Shown here: positions 44,470-53,568 of the stretch, piece by piece
Position numbering within the stretch: the stretch's first letter is position 1
Layout: each line of letters begins with the position of its first letter
Assembly (NCBI GenBank): GCA_043764015.1
Contig: JAYUKY010000037.1
Span: 1-61,266, forward strand
Direction of reading: 5' to 3'
DNA: 61,266 bases
Source of the DNA: JANYGM01 sp043764015
GTDB taxonomy: Bacteria > Bacteroidota > Bacteroidia > Cytophagales > Thermonemataceae
Translations under genes and position numbers: made by a program
The notes under the pieces: generated by a model
What the model was told of the DNA's origin: nothing
What the model saw: only the letters and a program-made list of their open reading frames with translations
Database searches by the model: none

Positions 44470-47400
44470 ATGAAATCTTTATATCTTAGTTTAATATTTT
44501 GTTTTTGTTTTGGCTTTGTTAAAGCACAAACAACAAGATACGTAATTGCTGTGGGTGGCATAGATGCAGCACCTTGTTCTTTGGGCAGTCCTTGTGCTAC
44601 AATACAATTTGCCATAAATACAGCAGTAGCAAATGATGTCATTTCAGTAGCGGCTGGAACTTATGCAGGCGCAGTCAATATCAACAAATCTGTAAGCATT
44701 GTAGGACCTAATGCCAATACGCTTTCTTCTGTTTTACCTGCAGCACGTCTTCCAGAGGCAAATATTACAGGGGTTTTTACACTTTCGGCTAATAATGTTA
44801 CTATCAATGGTTTACAGTTTACCGCAGGCGGGCGCATAGCAGGTGAGGGAAATAATTTTACTTTTAGAAGTAATTACCAAATAACGACTACTGCAAGTAC
44901 GACACTTATCTCCAAAACAACGCTAACGCCTAATACTACTTGGGAAATCAGTAATAACCGTTGTGTAAGTGTAGGATTAACAGGCATCAATACTGATGTA
45001 AGGTACATTACGGGGCTTAATTATTTTAATAATGTCATTCAAAGGCATAATTCAGGGCTTGTAATGAATTTCGTTACAACTGCTAACGTGGATTGCAATA
45101 TAATGGGTGGCAGTGCGGCTACTGCTATTAGTCAGAATGCTTTTGTGGTGGGCGAGAGTTGCGCAACAATTAGCATTTTGAATAATACTTTTGCCAGATG
45201 TACTAACAGTGCTGTTTTTATATACGCAGGCTTAGGCACGGATTTTACTCTTGGCATAGCAGGCACTTTGCTTATAAGAAACAATACTTTTAATACTGTA
45301 ACTGTAAGAATAAGGGCGCAAAATATAGCTTTTGCGCATAGTTTCATTAGCATAGTGCAGAATTATTTTTCTGGTAATCTTAGTGGAGATATGGTTACGA
45401 CAGGCTTAACTATTCCCACAGGAATAATAGATGCTGCTGCCAACCGTTGGAGTGCAGGTACGCCCGCATTATCTGTGCTTGCAGCACCTCTAATTGCTTC
45501 TGTAAGGGCTTATGTATGGCTAGATGGGGGAAATGTAGATGCTGACTTGGCAACCTGTGGCTATCAACCAGTTAGGAAAGTTATTTTTACGCTTGGAGAA
45601 ACACCTATTTTGCAGAACGCTGTTGATGCGGTACCTATCCCATCAGATACTAATTATTGGGAACTATTGCTAGATTTTTCTATTTCTGCTTATACTACTT
45701 GTGTCAATATCACACGCCCATTGATACTTGATGGTGCTGGCTCTATTATAAGACCAGCTACTGCTTGTAATCAGGCTATTTTGATAAGTTCCAATGATAT
45801 AATTATTAAAAACTTGATTATAGATGTAAATGGGACTGTTGTACCTGCTGCCATTTATGCGAATGGACGTACAAGACTTAGTTTTCAACGCATTACTTGT
45901 AATCTTGCTATTCCAAGCACTATTAACTTTATTCATCCAGAAGGGCTTACAACGAGTAGTGTGGCTATTGCCGCTTTTGGAACTGGAATAGAAACCATAG
46001 ACATAAAAGGTTGTACCATATTAAGTGCAAATACTATACAATTTCAAAGAGGAATTTGGATTAAAAATATGATTACTACCATAGGAGGGGCATTGCCTGT
46101 TGACGGAAATACTATTAGCGCAGATGCACAATCCATCTTATTAGAAAATATTAAAACTTTAACACTTGTACAAAACAACACTATCAATTCTTTTAATAAT
46201 GGTGGCGCACTTTACTTGGGTGGTTGTACCAATGCAAATATTCTTAATAATGCTTTCGCAACTAATTCCTTAGCAATCAATTATAATCATATCAGGGTAA
46301 ATAGTGGGTGGCTTAGTACACAAGTTGCACCTTATCAAAGCATTATTCTCAATATCAAAGGAAACACCTTTACAAGCCTTGCGGCTAATACAGGAACAGG
46401 AATTCAACTCCTAAATAGTAATAAAGGTGGTGCTACGCCAGATTATAGTATTGTGAATATTGGAGGAACTTTGCCTGGTGAGGCAAACACTTTTTCTGAT
46501 GGTTTTACAAAGTTTATCAAATTATCTTCTGTTCCTACAAGAGAGTATTCTGATGATGTACAAACGGCTTTTAATAATTATGATGTAGGAACAGGTTCTA
46601 AAAATCCTGCAACTATGGTACTTGCAGAGTTATTTACTTTGGAGGATAGAATAGACCACAAACCAGATGCTGGCACAAGTGGCTTTGTTAGGGTTGTGCC
46701 TAATAATACCTACATAACTGTCAATAGTTTTGATACACCAACAACCACTACCGCATTTGTGCAAAGAGCTGTAGATGCAACTGCGCAAGGAGATTTTGTG
46801 AATATTAATACTGGTACGTATGCAGGAATAACAACCATTACTAAAGATATTACTTTTAATCCTTCTCCAATAGGTACTATTGCTTTGAATACGCTTGTAA
46901 TGAATGGCGTAGGTGAAATATTAACAGTTACAGAAAATCTAACTATTACCACGGGGCTTACGCTCACAAATGGTATCATTAAAAACCCAAATAAAATAAT
47001 TATTTTGCCAAATTCTTTTACGACACTTGTGCAGGGAAATGGTTTTGTTACGGGTGGTGTAGAGATTTTAAAAACTTCTATTGGAATTTATAATTTTATT
47101 TTTCCTGTGGGAGATGAAACAAATGGTTATAAGCCCTTTAGAATAAATGCTATTAATGGCTCTAATTTTGATATTGTTGTAAATACCAACCTAGCAGCAC
47201 CTATTGGGACAGGAACGCCACAACCTATAAGTTGCTTACTAAACAGGTATTGGACTGTACTTTATAAGAATGTCAATCTGAACACTCCTATTAACTTTAC
47301 TTATACAACAAATTATGCTTTATCAGATGGAATAGATGCTCCAAGAGAGCCACTGGCAGTTTTGGGGCTTTCTTCTACAGATTTGAATACAAGTTATGTG

Positions 47401-49833
47401 CCTATTAGTACGCCTCCGCCAAGTGGTGGCATAATTAACTCTGGTTTGCAAATTAATAGTATTGCTAATAATTCAACTTTATATGTGCGCTTGGGCGTGA
47501 ATTATCCTGCACCTGTTTTTACTATTGTTGGGGCTGCATCTGTTTGTGAAGGAGGAAGTATTTCCCTTACTATCAATAATCCGCAAGCGGGAGCTACTTA
47601 TACTTGGACTGGTGTGAGTTTTACCGCAACAGGAACTACTGTAAGTGTTCCTAGTAGCGCAATAGGTATTGCAGGCGTAACTGGCAATATCAATGTAACA
47701 GCTCAAGATGTGGGCGGTTGTCCTAGTCAGCCTGCAGCAAAAAGTATTACTGTTATAGCGCAACCAGTAGCTACATTTAGTTACTCTTCTGCAAGTGTTT
47801 GTAAATCAGCAGGAACAGCTAATCCAATAGTTACACTTGATAGTGGAAGTAATTTTACTGCAACACCTGCAGGTCTTTCTATCAATGCAAGTACAGGAGT
47901 AATTAATTTAACTACATCTACGTCAAATACTTATACTATTACTCACGACATTCCAGCTGCGAATGGCTGTACTGCCGTAAGTGCTACATTTAGTTTGACA
48001 ATTTCAGAACTTCCAATATCAGCCACTATTACATCACCAATAACGACTATTTGCACAAGTCAAACGGTTGTACTTACTTGTACCACAACAGGTGCAGGGC
48101 TTATTTATCAATGGAAAAACGGAGCTACAAATGTAGGAACGAATAGTACAACTTTTTCAGCTACAACGGCAGGGAGTTATACAGTAGAAATTTCTAACGC
48201 TATTTGTACTACGCCAATAGTTTCTAACGCAATAGTAATGACCACAGTAACACAACCAGTAGCAACATTTAGTTATTCGTCTGCGAGTTTTTGCAAAACA
48301 GGTACGACTACACCTACCATTACAGATATGGGAGGCGTTTTTACGGTTGTGTCGCAAACTGCAGGCATATCAAATACAGGGCTTATTATCAATGCAAGTA
48401 CGGGTGAGATAGACCTTGCAACAAGTCAAGTAGATGCCACCACAAGAACTGCGACATATCAAATAACTTACACTATTGCAGCAGCAAACGGTTGTAATTC
48501 TGCAACTACAAATACTGTTATTAGTATTGCAGAGCCTAGTTTGCCTGCTATTTCTGCTTCTACATTGAGTATTTGTACAAGCTCAAGTGCCACACTTACA
48601 GCAACAACAAGAGCAGATTATTCTAACTACAAATGGACACTTTTGCCTGCTGCAGTCATAGCCAATAGTGCAACTTCTACCTTTATAAGTGTTTCAGTAG
48701 GTGGGACTTATGAGTTAGAAATAACAAATCCTTGTGGTACACAAACAATAAATGTAGTAATTACGGCAGTAACGCAACCAGTTGCTACAATTACCTATCC
48801 GAAAACTAAATATTGTTCGTCAGAAGTAGGAAATATCAGCCCTACGGCTACTATAAATGCTAATAGTGTATTTTCTGTTGCGCCTGCGGGGCTTACAATC
48901 AATGCAACAACAGGCGTAATCACCATAGATGCAAATACGCAAGCTGATGCTAATTTTGAGAGGATTTATACTATTACGCATAATATCCCAGCAGGAACAA
49001 GCAATTGTAACCCTGTGAGTGCTACTTTTGCTATTACTATTTATAAATTGCCAGTAGCAAGAATAACTAATCCTTCTCCTTATTTTTATTGTTCTGGCAC
49101 AATAAAATTAGAAGCAGAAATACGTTCAGATTACCAGTATCAATGGAAAAATAATGGTATAGATGTAGCAGGTGCAACAAGTGCTGCCCTTTCTACTACA
49201 ACCGTAGGAAATTATACAGTAGTTGTTGCGAGTGGTGGTGTTGGCGGTTGTAGTGTGGTTTCTAATATTGTGGTGATACAACAAGGTACAAATCCAGTAG
49301 TAAGCATTACGCCTACACTTGTGGGTGTGCAGGGGCAAACAGTACCACTTGCGCCAGTTATTACTGCACCAACGGGACAAGAAAAATATGAATGGTTACC
49401 AAATGATGGCAGTTTTTCTGATAATACTACACTAAATCCTGTCTTTACATTTACTAATAGTGGTACTTATACGCTTACGGTGCGTGTGGGAGAGGGTTGT
49501 GTGGGTACAACAAGTTTTACGACAACAGTCAATGCTGATGTTTATTTGCCTAGTGCATTTTTCCCAGAAAGTAGCACACTTGAAAATCAAACCTTTAAAA
49601 TATATGGTTTTGGTATTTCAGAACTAGAATTTAAGGTTTATGACAGATTAGGGAAGCTTGTTTATCAGACTACAGATATTGCAACAGCACAAAATATTGG
49701 TTGGGACGGAAAGTACAATGGTCAAAATCTGCCAAATGGGGCTTATATATGGTATCTTTCGGGTAAAAAAATCAACGGAGATGAGCTGAAAATTAATGGA
49801 AAAACCGCAGGAACAGTAATGCTGATGAAGTAA
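44470..49833 (+). CDS. Giant T9SS surface protein with beta-helix, Ig-like repeats and gliding-type C-terminal domain
   Basis: A 1787-aa secreted protein. ATG 44470 opens the signal peptide (LYLSLIFCFCFGFVKAQ); 17 in-frame codons upstream are not needed. The N-terminal ~900 residues look like a parallel beta-helix (ATIQFAINTAVANDVISVAAGTY, then many N-x-N-x-F turns, typical of polygalacturonase-like right-handed helices). Residues ~1000-1680 are Ig/PKD-like repeats with paired Cys and recurring QPVATFSYSSASVCKS-type phrases (three to four copies). The end (VYLPSAFFPESS ... YDRLGKLVYQTT ... WDGKYNGQNLPNGAYIWYL) is a CHU_C T9SS sorting domain. Probably a surface adhesin. It has a separate terminator on each side. 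Confidence 0.88.
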   Translation: MKSLYLSLIFCFCFGFVKAQTTRYVIAVGGIDAAPCSLGSPCATIQFAINTAVANDVISVAAGTYAGAVNINKSVSIVGPNANTLSSVLPAARLPEANITGVFTLSANNVTINGLQFTAGGRIAGEGNNFTFRSNYQITTTASTTLISKTTLTPNTTWEISNNRCVSVGLTGINTDVRYITGLNYFNNVIQRHNSGLVMNFVTTANVDCNIMGGSAATAISQNAFVVGESCATISILNNTFARCTNSAVFIYAGLGTDFTLGIAGTLLIRNNTFNTVTVRIRAQNIAFAHSFISIVQNYFSGNLSGDMVTTGLTIPTGIIDAAANRWSAGTPALSVLAAPLIASVRAYVWLDGGNVDADLATCGYQPVRKVIFTLGETPILQNAVDAVPIPSDTNYWELLLDFSISAYTTCVNITRPLILDGAGSIIRPATACNQAILISSNDIIIKNLIIDVNGTVVPAAIYANGRTRLSFQRITCNLAIPSTINFIHPEGLTTSSVAIAAFGTGIETIDIKGCTILSANTIQFQRGIWIKNMITTIGGALPVDGNTISADAQSILLENIKTLTLVQNNTINSFNNGGALYLGGCTNANILNNAFATNSLAINYNHIRVNSGWLSTQVAPYQSIILNIKGNTFTSLAANTGTGIQLLNSNKGGATPDYSIVNIGGTLPGEANTFSDGFTKFIKLSSVPTREYSDDVQTAFNNYDVGTGSKNPATMVLAELFTLEDRIDHKPDAGTSGFVRVVPNNTYITVNSFDTPTTTTAFVQRAVDATAQGDFVNINTGTYAGITTITKDITFNPSPIGTIALNTLVMNGVGEILTVTENLTITTGLTLTNGIIKNPNKIIILPNSFTTLVQGNGFVTGGVEILKTSIGIYNFIFPVGDETNGYKPFRINAINGSNFDIVVNTNLAAPIGTGTPQPISCLLNRYWTVLYKNVNLNTPINFTYTTNYALSDGIDAPREPLAVLGLSSTDLNTSYVPISTPPPSGGIINSGLQINSIANNSTLYVRLGVNYPAPVFTIVGAASVCEGGSISLTINNPQAGATYTWTGVSFTATGTTVSVPSSAIGIAGVTGNINVTAQDVGGCPSQPAAKSITVIAQPVATFSYSSASVCKSAGTANPIVTLDSGSNFTATPAGLSINASTGVINLTTSTSNTYTITHDIPAANGCTAVSATFSLTISELPISATITSPITTICTSQTVVLTCTTTGAGLIYQWKNGATNVGTNSTTFSATTAGSYTVEISNAICTTPIVSNAIVMTTVTQPVATFSYSSASFCKTGTTTPTITDMGGVFTVVSQTAGISNTGLIINASTGEIDLATSQVDATTRTATYQITYTIAAANGCNSATTNTVISIAEPSLPAISASTLSICTSSSATLTATTRADYSNYKWTLLPAAVIANSATSTFISVSVGGTYELEITNPCGTQTINVVITAVTQPVATITYPKTKYCSSEVGNISPTATINANSVFSVAPAGLTINATTGVITIDANTQADANFERIYTITHNIPAGTSNCNPVSATFAITIYKLPVARITNPSPYFYCSGTIKLEAEIRSDYQYQWKNNGIDVAGATSAALSTTTVGNYTVVVASGGVGGCSVVSNIVVIQQGTNPVVSITPTLVGVQGQTVPLAPVITAPTGQEKYEWLPNDGSFSDNTTLNPVFTFTNSGTYTLTVRVGEGCVGTTSFTTTVNADVYLPSAFFPESSTLENQTFKIYGFGISELEFKVYDRLGKLVYQTTDIATAQNIGWDGKYNGQNLPNGAYIWYLSGKKINGDELKINGKTAGTVMLMK

Positions 49834-49844
49834 AAAGTATAAAA

Positions 49845-49883
49845 TACAAAACCGCCTTGAAATGATTTTAAGGCGGTTTTGTA
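49845..49883 (+). terminator. Terminator after the second giant gene
   Basis: Perfect 14-bp stem TACAAAACCGCCTT / AAGGCGGTTTTGTA with an 11-base loop, 11 bp after the stop codon. Confidence 0.85.
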
Positions 49884-49943
49884 TGTAGCGAACTTCACAA
49901 GACTTTGTTGCTGTAAAAGTTCCGTCGCAAAATAGTATCTTGT

Positions 49944-50001
49944 TGTCTGGTGGGGATGCCAAACAATGTTATAATCCACGTTTAGTGTCCCACCAAACAT
50001 T
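49944..50001. repeat. Imperfect palindromic element
   Basis: TGTCTGGTGGGGATGCCAAA on the left pairs with GTTTAGTGTCCCACCAAACA on the right. It lies between convergent genes. No protein is encoded here. Confidence 0.45.
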
Positions 50002-50072
50002 TTTTCCAAAAACTACAATAAATATTTGCAGTAACAATTTTTGGTATTAACAAAAGCGTTAATCATAATTAT

Positions 50073-51140
50073 TTATTCTTTCACTACATCTTCCAAAGGA
50101 GCATTTATATCCTGTTCATTTCCAATAAGATAGCCAATAGCATTGAGGTCTGGGACGTGGTCGCAAATGATTTTGAAAATTCCTAAAAGCGGTATAAAAA
50201 GTACCATACCCGCCACACCCCAAATCATACCACCTGTAATAATCCCGAGCATTGCCGTAAGGGCATTAAGGTTTACTTTTTCTCCTATAATGGCAGGAAT
50301 AAGGATATTTCCTTCTACAAAATGTATCCCAAAAATCACCACAACCACCGCTAATGCTTGTGTGGGCGTGTCTTGTGTGAGAAGTGCAATAATAGCAGGG
50401 AAAAACGCACCCAAAAATGTCCCTACATAAGGAATAATGCCTAAAAACGCCGCCAAAACACCAAAAAATATGGCGTGTTCTATGCCAATAATCAGAAAAG
50501 CAACAGAATTTAGTGTAGCAGAAATCAGTAAAACAATCATTTTTCCTGCGAGGTATTGTTGTGTAACTTTTGCTATTTTGTAGATGACAATAGTCGTTTC
50601 GTCTTGAAATTTCTTATCCATTATTTTTAAGAAAAAACCTTTTATCTTTGCTCTAAACATCAAAAAGAAGAAAAAATACACTAAAAACAAAGAAAAATTC
50701 ACGAGTACGTGTGAGGTTGTACTAAGAAAATGTGAGCCACTTGTTTCTAATGTTTTAATAAGTGCCGCAGATTTTTCGTGTAACATTTCCTCTTGTTTGA
50801 GCGCATCAAAACCAGTTTTTGTTTGAATAAAATCTTGAAAATGTATTATTTTTTCTGTTGCTTTTATCTTCAAACTAGGAATATCTTTTTGAAAAGTGCC
50901 TAATTGAGAATATACGGCATAAAAAAGCGTTACAATAATCATCAAAAACAACGAAAAACAAAGTATGGTAGAAAAAATACGGTTTAGTTTTTTGCGCTCC
51001 AAAAAGTTGGCAAGTGGCAACATCAGCATAGCCACAAGCGCACCAAAAGTAAGCGGAATAAGGAAACTATGCGCTAAAATCATTGCTCCCAAAAACAAAA
51101 AAGCAAAGAATAAAACCTGATTGGTACGTTGTAAAAGCAT
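50073..51140 (-). CDS. AI-2E transporter family (PerM/TqsA-like) membrane protein
   Basis: A 355-aa polytopic inner-membrane protein with two N-terminal helices (FFAFLFLGAMILAHSFLIPL, ALVAMLMLPLANFLERKK), a third at FSTILCFSLFLMIIVTLFY, and a soluble helical region (~85-140). A further block has the family's conserved phrases GIIPYVGTFLGAFFPAI and LTAMLGIITGGMIWGVAGMVLFIPLLGIFKII. Members export quorum-sensing autoinducer-2 or act as Na+/H+ antiporters; the activity here is not decided. It is last in a likely PAS-GT2-permease operon (30-bp gap to the GT2 gene). Confidence 0.85.
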   Translation of the reverse strand: MLLQRTNQVLFFAFLFLGAMILAHSFLIPLTFGALVAMLMLPLANFLERKKLNRIFSTILCFSLFLMIIVTLFYAVYSQLGTFQKDIPSLKIKATEKIIHFQDFIQTKTGFDALKQEEMLHEKSAALIKTLETSGSHFLSTTSHVLVNFSLFLVYFFFFLMFRAKIKGFFLKIMDKKFQDETTIVIYKIAKVTQQYLAGKMIVLLISATLNSVAFLIIGIEHAIFFGVLAAFLGIIPYVGTFLGAFFPAIIALLTQDTPTQALAVVVVIFGIHFVEGNILIPAIIGEKVNLNALTAMLGIITGGMIWGVAGMVLFIPLLGIFKIICDHVPDLNAIGYLIGNEQDINAPLEDVVKE

Positions 51141-51170
51141 TATTTTGATGATTTAAAGTTGAAAAAGTAA

Positions 51171-52211
51171 TTATAATATTTTTCTCAACCAACTAGGTAA
51201 TTTACATTTAAAAGATAAATTTGAATACAGTTTTTTATCTTCATTATCTAATAAATTTTTCTGAATTTGTTTGAGAAAATCTTTTGTTTTTGGGATATTT
51301 TTTTCTGCAAAAGCCTCATTTGCACATAGTAATACGAAATAATTAAGAGATTTCAATACGAGCATTTCATCACTATCATTTTGATAATCATTTGTGTTTT
51401 GAATATCAAAATCAGGTTTCAGAACACTATTATTTTTAATAACATAACTATAATCATACAAACGCAAACGACTTGCCAAAAGATAATAAAAAGTATCTCT
51501 ATCAATGATTTGAGCAGTTTTTTGAGTTGAAATATTGATTTCTGAAATATTATTTTCTCTTACATTAACAAGCAAATCCATTGTTTTAATGATGTTTTCA
51601 ACGCCAAAAGCAAACAAATACCTTATCCACCAATCCGTAGCAACAAATGTATCCAAATTCATGTTAAGAAACCCTATTTTATCAACAATAGTTTTCCTAA
51701 AAAAAGTTTCTGGCTGATTGGTGCTTGCCCAACCTATGGTTTTGGCAAGATTATAAGCAAAAACATCAGCTCCTTCTGTTATTTTAATAGTTTCCTGATT
51801 TGCTTGCTGACTTTTTTGATTGTCTGGACTGTCTTTAAAAATGCGCCCACGCCCACAAACGACATTTATTCTTTCGCTTGTAAATGTGGTAGCCACTTTG
51901 AAAAGGGCATAAGGTTCGTAGTAATCACCAGCATTAAGAACGCTAATAATCTCTCCTGTAGCCATACGAAGCCCTTTATTGATAGCATCATTTAGTCCGT
52001 TGTCTTTTTCAGAAACGAAATAAATGATTTTATCAGTAATTTTATCTTCATATTTTTTAATAATTTCCAGCGTATTATCTGTACTTTTTCCATCAACAAT
52101 AATGTACTCTAAATTTGGATATCCTTGATTAAGAATAGACAAAATAGTTTGTTCTATATGCGCTCCTTGCTCGTATGAGGGCGTAATAACCGTAATTTTT
52201 GGGTAATTCAT
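51171..52211 (-). CDS. Family 2 glycosyltransferase
   Basis: A 346-aa GT-A fold enzyme. ITVITPSYEQGAHIEQTILSIL (6-27), LEYIIVDGKSTDNTLEII (with the first Asp of the nucleotide site) and NDAINKGLRMATGEIISVLNAGDYY (N-x-GD variant of the DxD region, ~80-100) identify family 2. The C-terminal ~130 residues are helical and unassigned. Sugar donor and acceptor are unknown; no other polysaccharide genes are near. It starts 3 bp after the PAS protein gene ends. Confidence 0.88.
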   Translation of the reverse strand: MNYPKITVITPSYEQGAHIEQTILSILNQGYPNLEYIIVDGKSTDNTLEIIKKYEDKITDKIIYFVSEKDNGLNDAINKGLRMATGEIISVLNAGDYYEPYALFKVATTFTSERINVVCGRGRIFKDSPDNQKSQQANQETIKITEGADVFAYNLAKTIGWASTNQPETFFRKTIVDKIGFLNMNLDTFVATDWWIRYLFAFGVENIIKTMDLLVNVRENNISEINISTQKTAQIIDRDTFYYLLASRLRLYDYSYVIKNNSVLKPDFDIQNTNDYQNDSDEMLVLKSLNYFVLLCANEAFAEKNIPKTKDFLKQIQKNLLDNEDKKLYSNLSFKCKLPSWLRKIL

Positions 52212-52214
52212 TGG

Positions 52215-52646
52215 TTATTTTTTCTTCCTAAATTTTTCAGGATTGTTCACTATATCCGTTACATCAACGCTTATTCCTGTAATACCAATTACTTGGCTAA
52301 GGTCGTCTAACGTAGGTTGATACGTAACTTTCCAGTATTTGTTGTCTAGCCACAAAACATCAGTCAGAGCCTCGCCACGCAAAGCACGCCTAATATTTTC
52401 TACTGCCTGCGGACTTTTCCCAAAGAACTCAAAAGCATTTTTGGTTTTTAGTTTTTTGGCTTGCACGCCCAAAACTTTGAGAGATTTCTTGTTTGGTAAC
52501 ATAAAAAAACCCCTTTTATCAATGACAAAAGAAACGACAAAATCATTATCTACAATCTGTCTAAGCCTAAAATTCTCTTCTTTCAAGTCCAAATGCTCAT
52601 CAACGAGCCGCTCGCCAATCCTCTCCAATAATTCAAAATCTTCCAT
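52215..52646 (-). CDS. Stand-alone PAS-domain protein
   Basis: A 143-aa cytoplasmic protein. The N-terminal ~28 residues (LLERIGERLVDEHLDLKEENFRLRQ) look like a short coiled coil. A PAS fold follows (VSFVIDKRGFFMLPNKKSLKVLG, NAFEFFGKSPQAVENIRRAL, WLDNKYWKVTYQPTLDDLSQVIGITGISVDVTD). There is no output domain, so it may act by binding a partner. It is 3 bp upstream of the glycosyltransferase. The ligand is unknown. Confidence 0.72.
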   Translation of the reverse strand: MEDFELLERIGERLVDEHLDLKEENFRLRQIVDNDFVVSFVIDKRGFFMLPNKKSLKVLGVQAKKLKTKNAFEFFGKSPQAVENIRRALRGEALTDVLWLDNKYWKVTYQPTLDDLSQVIGITGISVDVTDIVNNPEKFRKKK

Positions 52647-52728
52647 AAAATTTGTTTTGTTTACTTTTCTTTGTTGTGAGAATTATTTATTTTACTAATT
52701 CTCTTTTTTTACTAATTTTTGTTGTTTT

Positions 52729-52849
52729 GTAGGGCGTACCCTTGTGGTCGCCCTGTTTGAATAGGTTTAAAGCCCATTTTTATTAATTTTGTTCGTGCTG
52801 TTTGTCGTGTTGCTTTCGCATGTGTGGGCGACCACAAGGGTACGCCTAT
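52729..52849. repeat. REP pair (GTAG foot, GGGCG hairpins)
   Basis: Left arm: GTAG (52729-52732), then hairpin GGGCGTACC/GGTCGCCC. Right arm: inverted copy 52826-52849, whose foot reads ATAG. The spacer is 72 bp. Confidence 0.7.
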
Positions 52850-52909
52850 ATATTAAAAAATATAAACTTATTTTATTTATAACTAATTGATAATCAAATA
52901 ACAAAAACT

Positions 52910-53277
52910 CTAATCCTCCATAAACCATTCTATACAGCCGTTATTAGGTATTTTTGTTTTATCAATAGGTGGAATTTTACTCCACCCATCAAATGGCTGT
53001 ACTACAATAGTATCAGGGACTGGTTTTTTATACAATATTTTACAAATACTTGGTTCTTTTGGATAAAGTTGCAAATAAAATCTATTACCAAATGAAACGG
53101 GATTACAGTTATAATGTTGCTCTGTAGAGTATTTATTGCCCTTATACAAATAGTTGAAATTCAAAAAAGTAGAGCCATCCTATCTGAAATCCTATGAGTA
53201 TAAACCCCTATAACAAAAGCTGATTCTTTTTTGAGCAAATGTTTTTCTTTGAGGGGATTATAAAACCCAATATACAT
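52910..53277 (-). pseudogene. Frameshifted small membrane-anchored protein
   Basis: From ATG 53277 the frame reads MYIGFYNPLKEKHLLKKE and AFVIGVYTHRISDRMALLF before a stop. The next frame continues without a break in sense as FLNFNYLYKGNKYSTEQHYN ... GNRFYLQLYPKEPSICKIL ... CIEWFMED to 52910. The break is at a T6 run (minus strand, 53168-53163); one more T would restore one open frame. Upstream of the ATG a hydrophobic stretch (IFIVIFVLF) is in frame. The KYSTEQ/GDRFYV-like pattern is common in short Bacteroidota hypotheticals. It may be a real mutation, slippage or a sequence error. Confidence 0.6.
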
Positions 53278-53387
53278 CAAAAATAATACAAAAATGACGA
53301 TAAATATTTTGGCAAATAAATACTAAAAATTATTTTTTTTAGTTGTTTGCATATTTTAATTTCTACTAATGTTACGCATATGTATTT

Positions 53388-53501
53388 GTAGATACGTCAC
53401 CGCAGTGCGTATCCACATAGAGCAATGTATTTGTTCCAATTTAATTATTATGATTACTTTCGTGTTGTACTACGTGAATACGCACTGCGGTGCGTATCTA
53501 C
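53388..53501. repeat. REP pair (GTAG foot, GATACGCAC hairpins)
   Basis: Left: GTAG 53388-53391, then hairpin GATACGTCAC cgca GTGCGTATC. Right: inverted copy 53478-53501 ending CTAC (GTAG on minus). The spacer is 64 bp. Confidence 0.75.
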
Positions 53502-53525
53502 AAAAAAAACCGCAAATAATGTATT

Positions 53526-53568
53526 TCACTTCTCACTACACACTACGACACTACACACTAAAAAACTA
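53526..53568. repeat. Heptamer-type array at pheS stop codon
   Basis: Minus strand: TAGTGTG, TAGTGTC, TAGTGAG and AAGTGAA words directly after the TAG stop of pheS. A related block with the same GTATTTCACT flank lies at 54741-54768. Confidence 0.55.
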
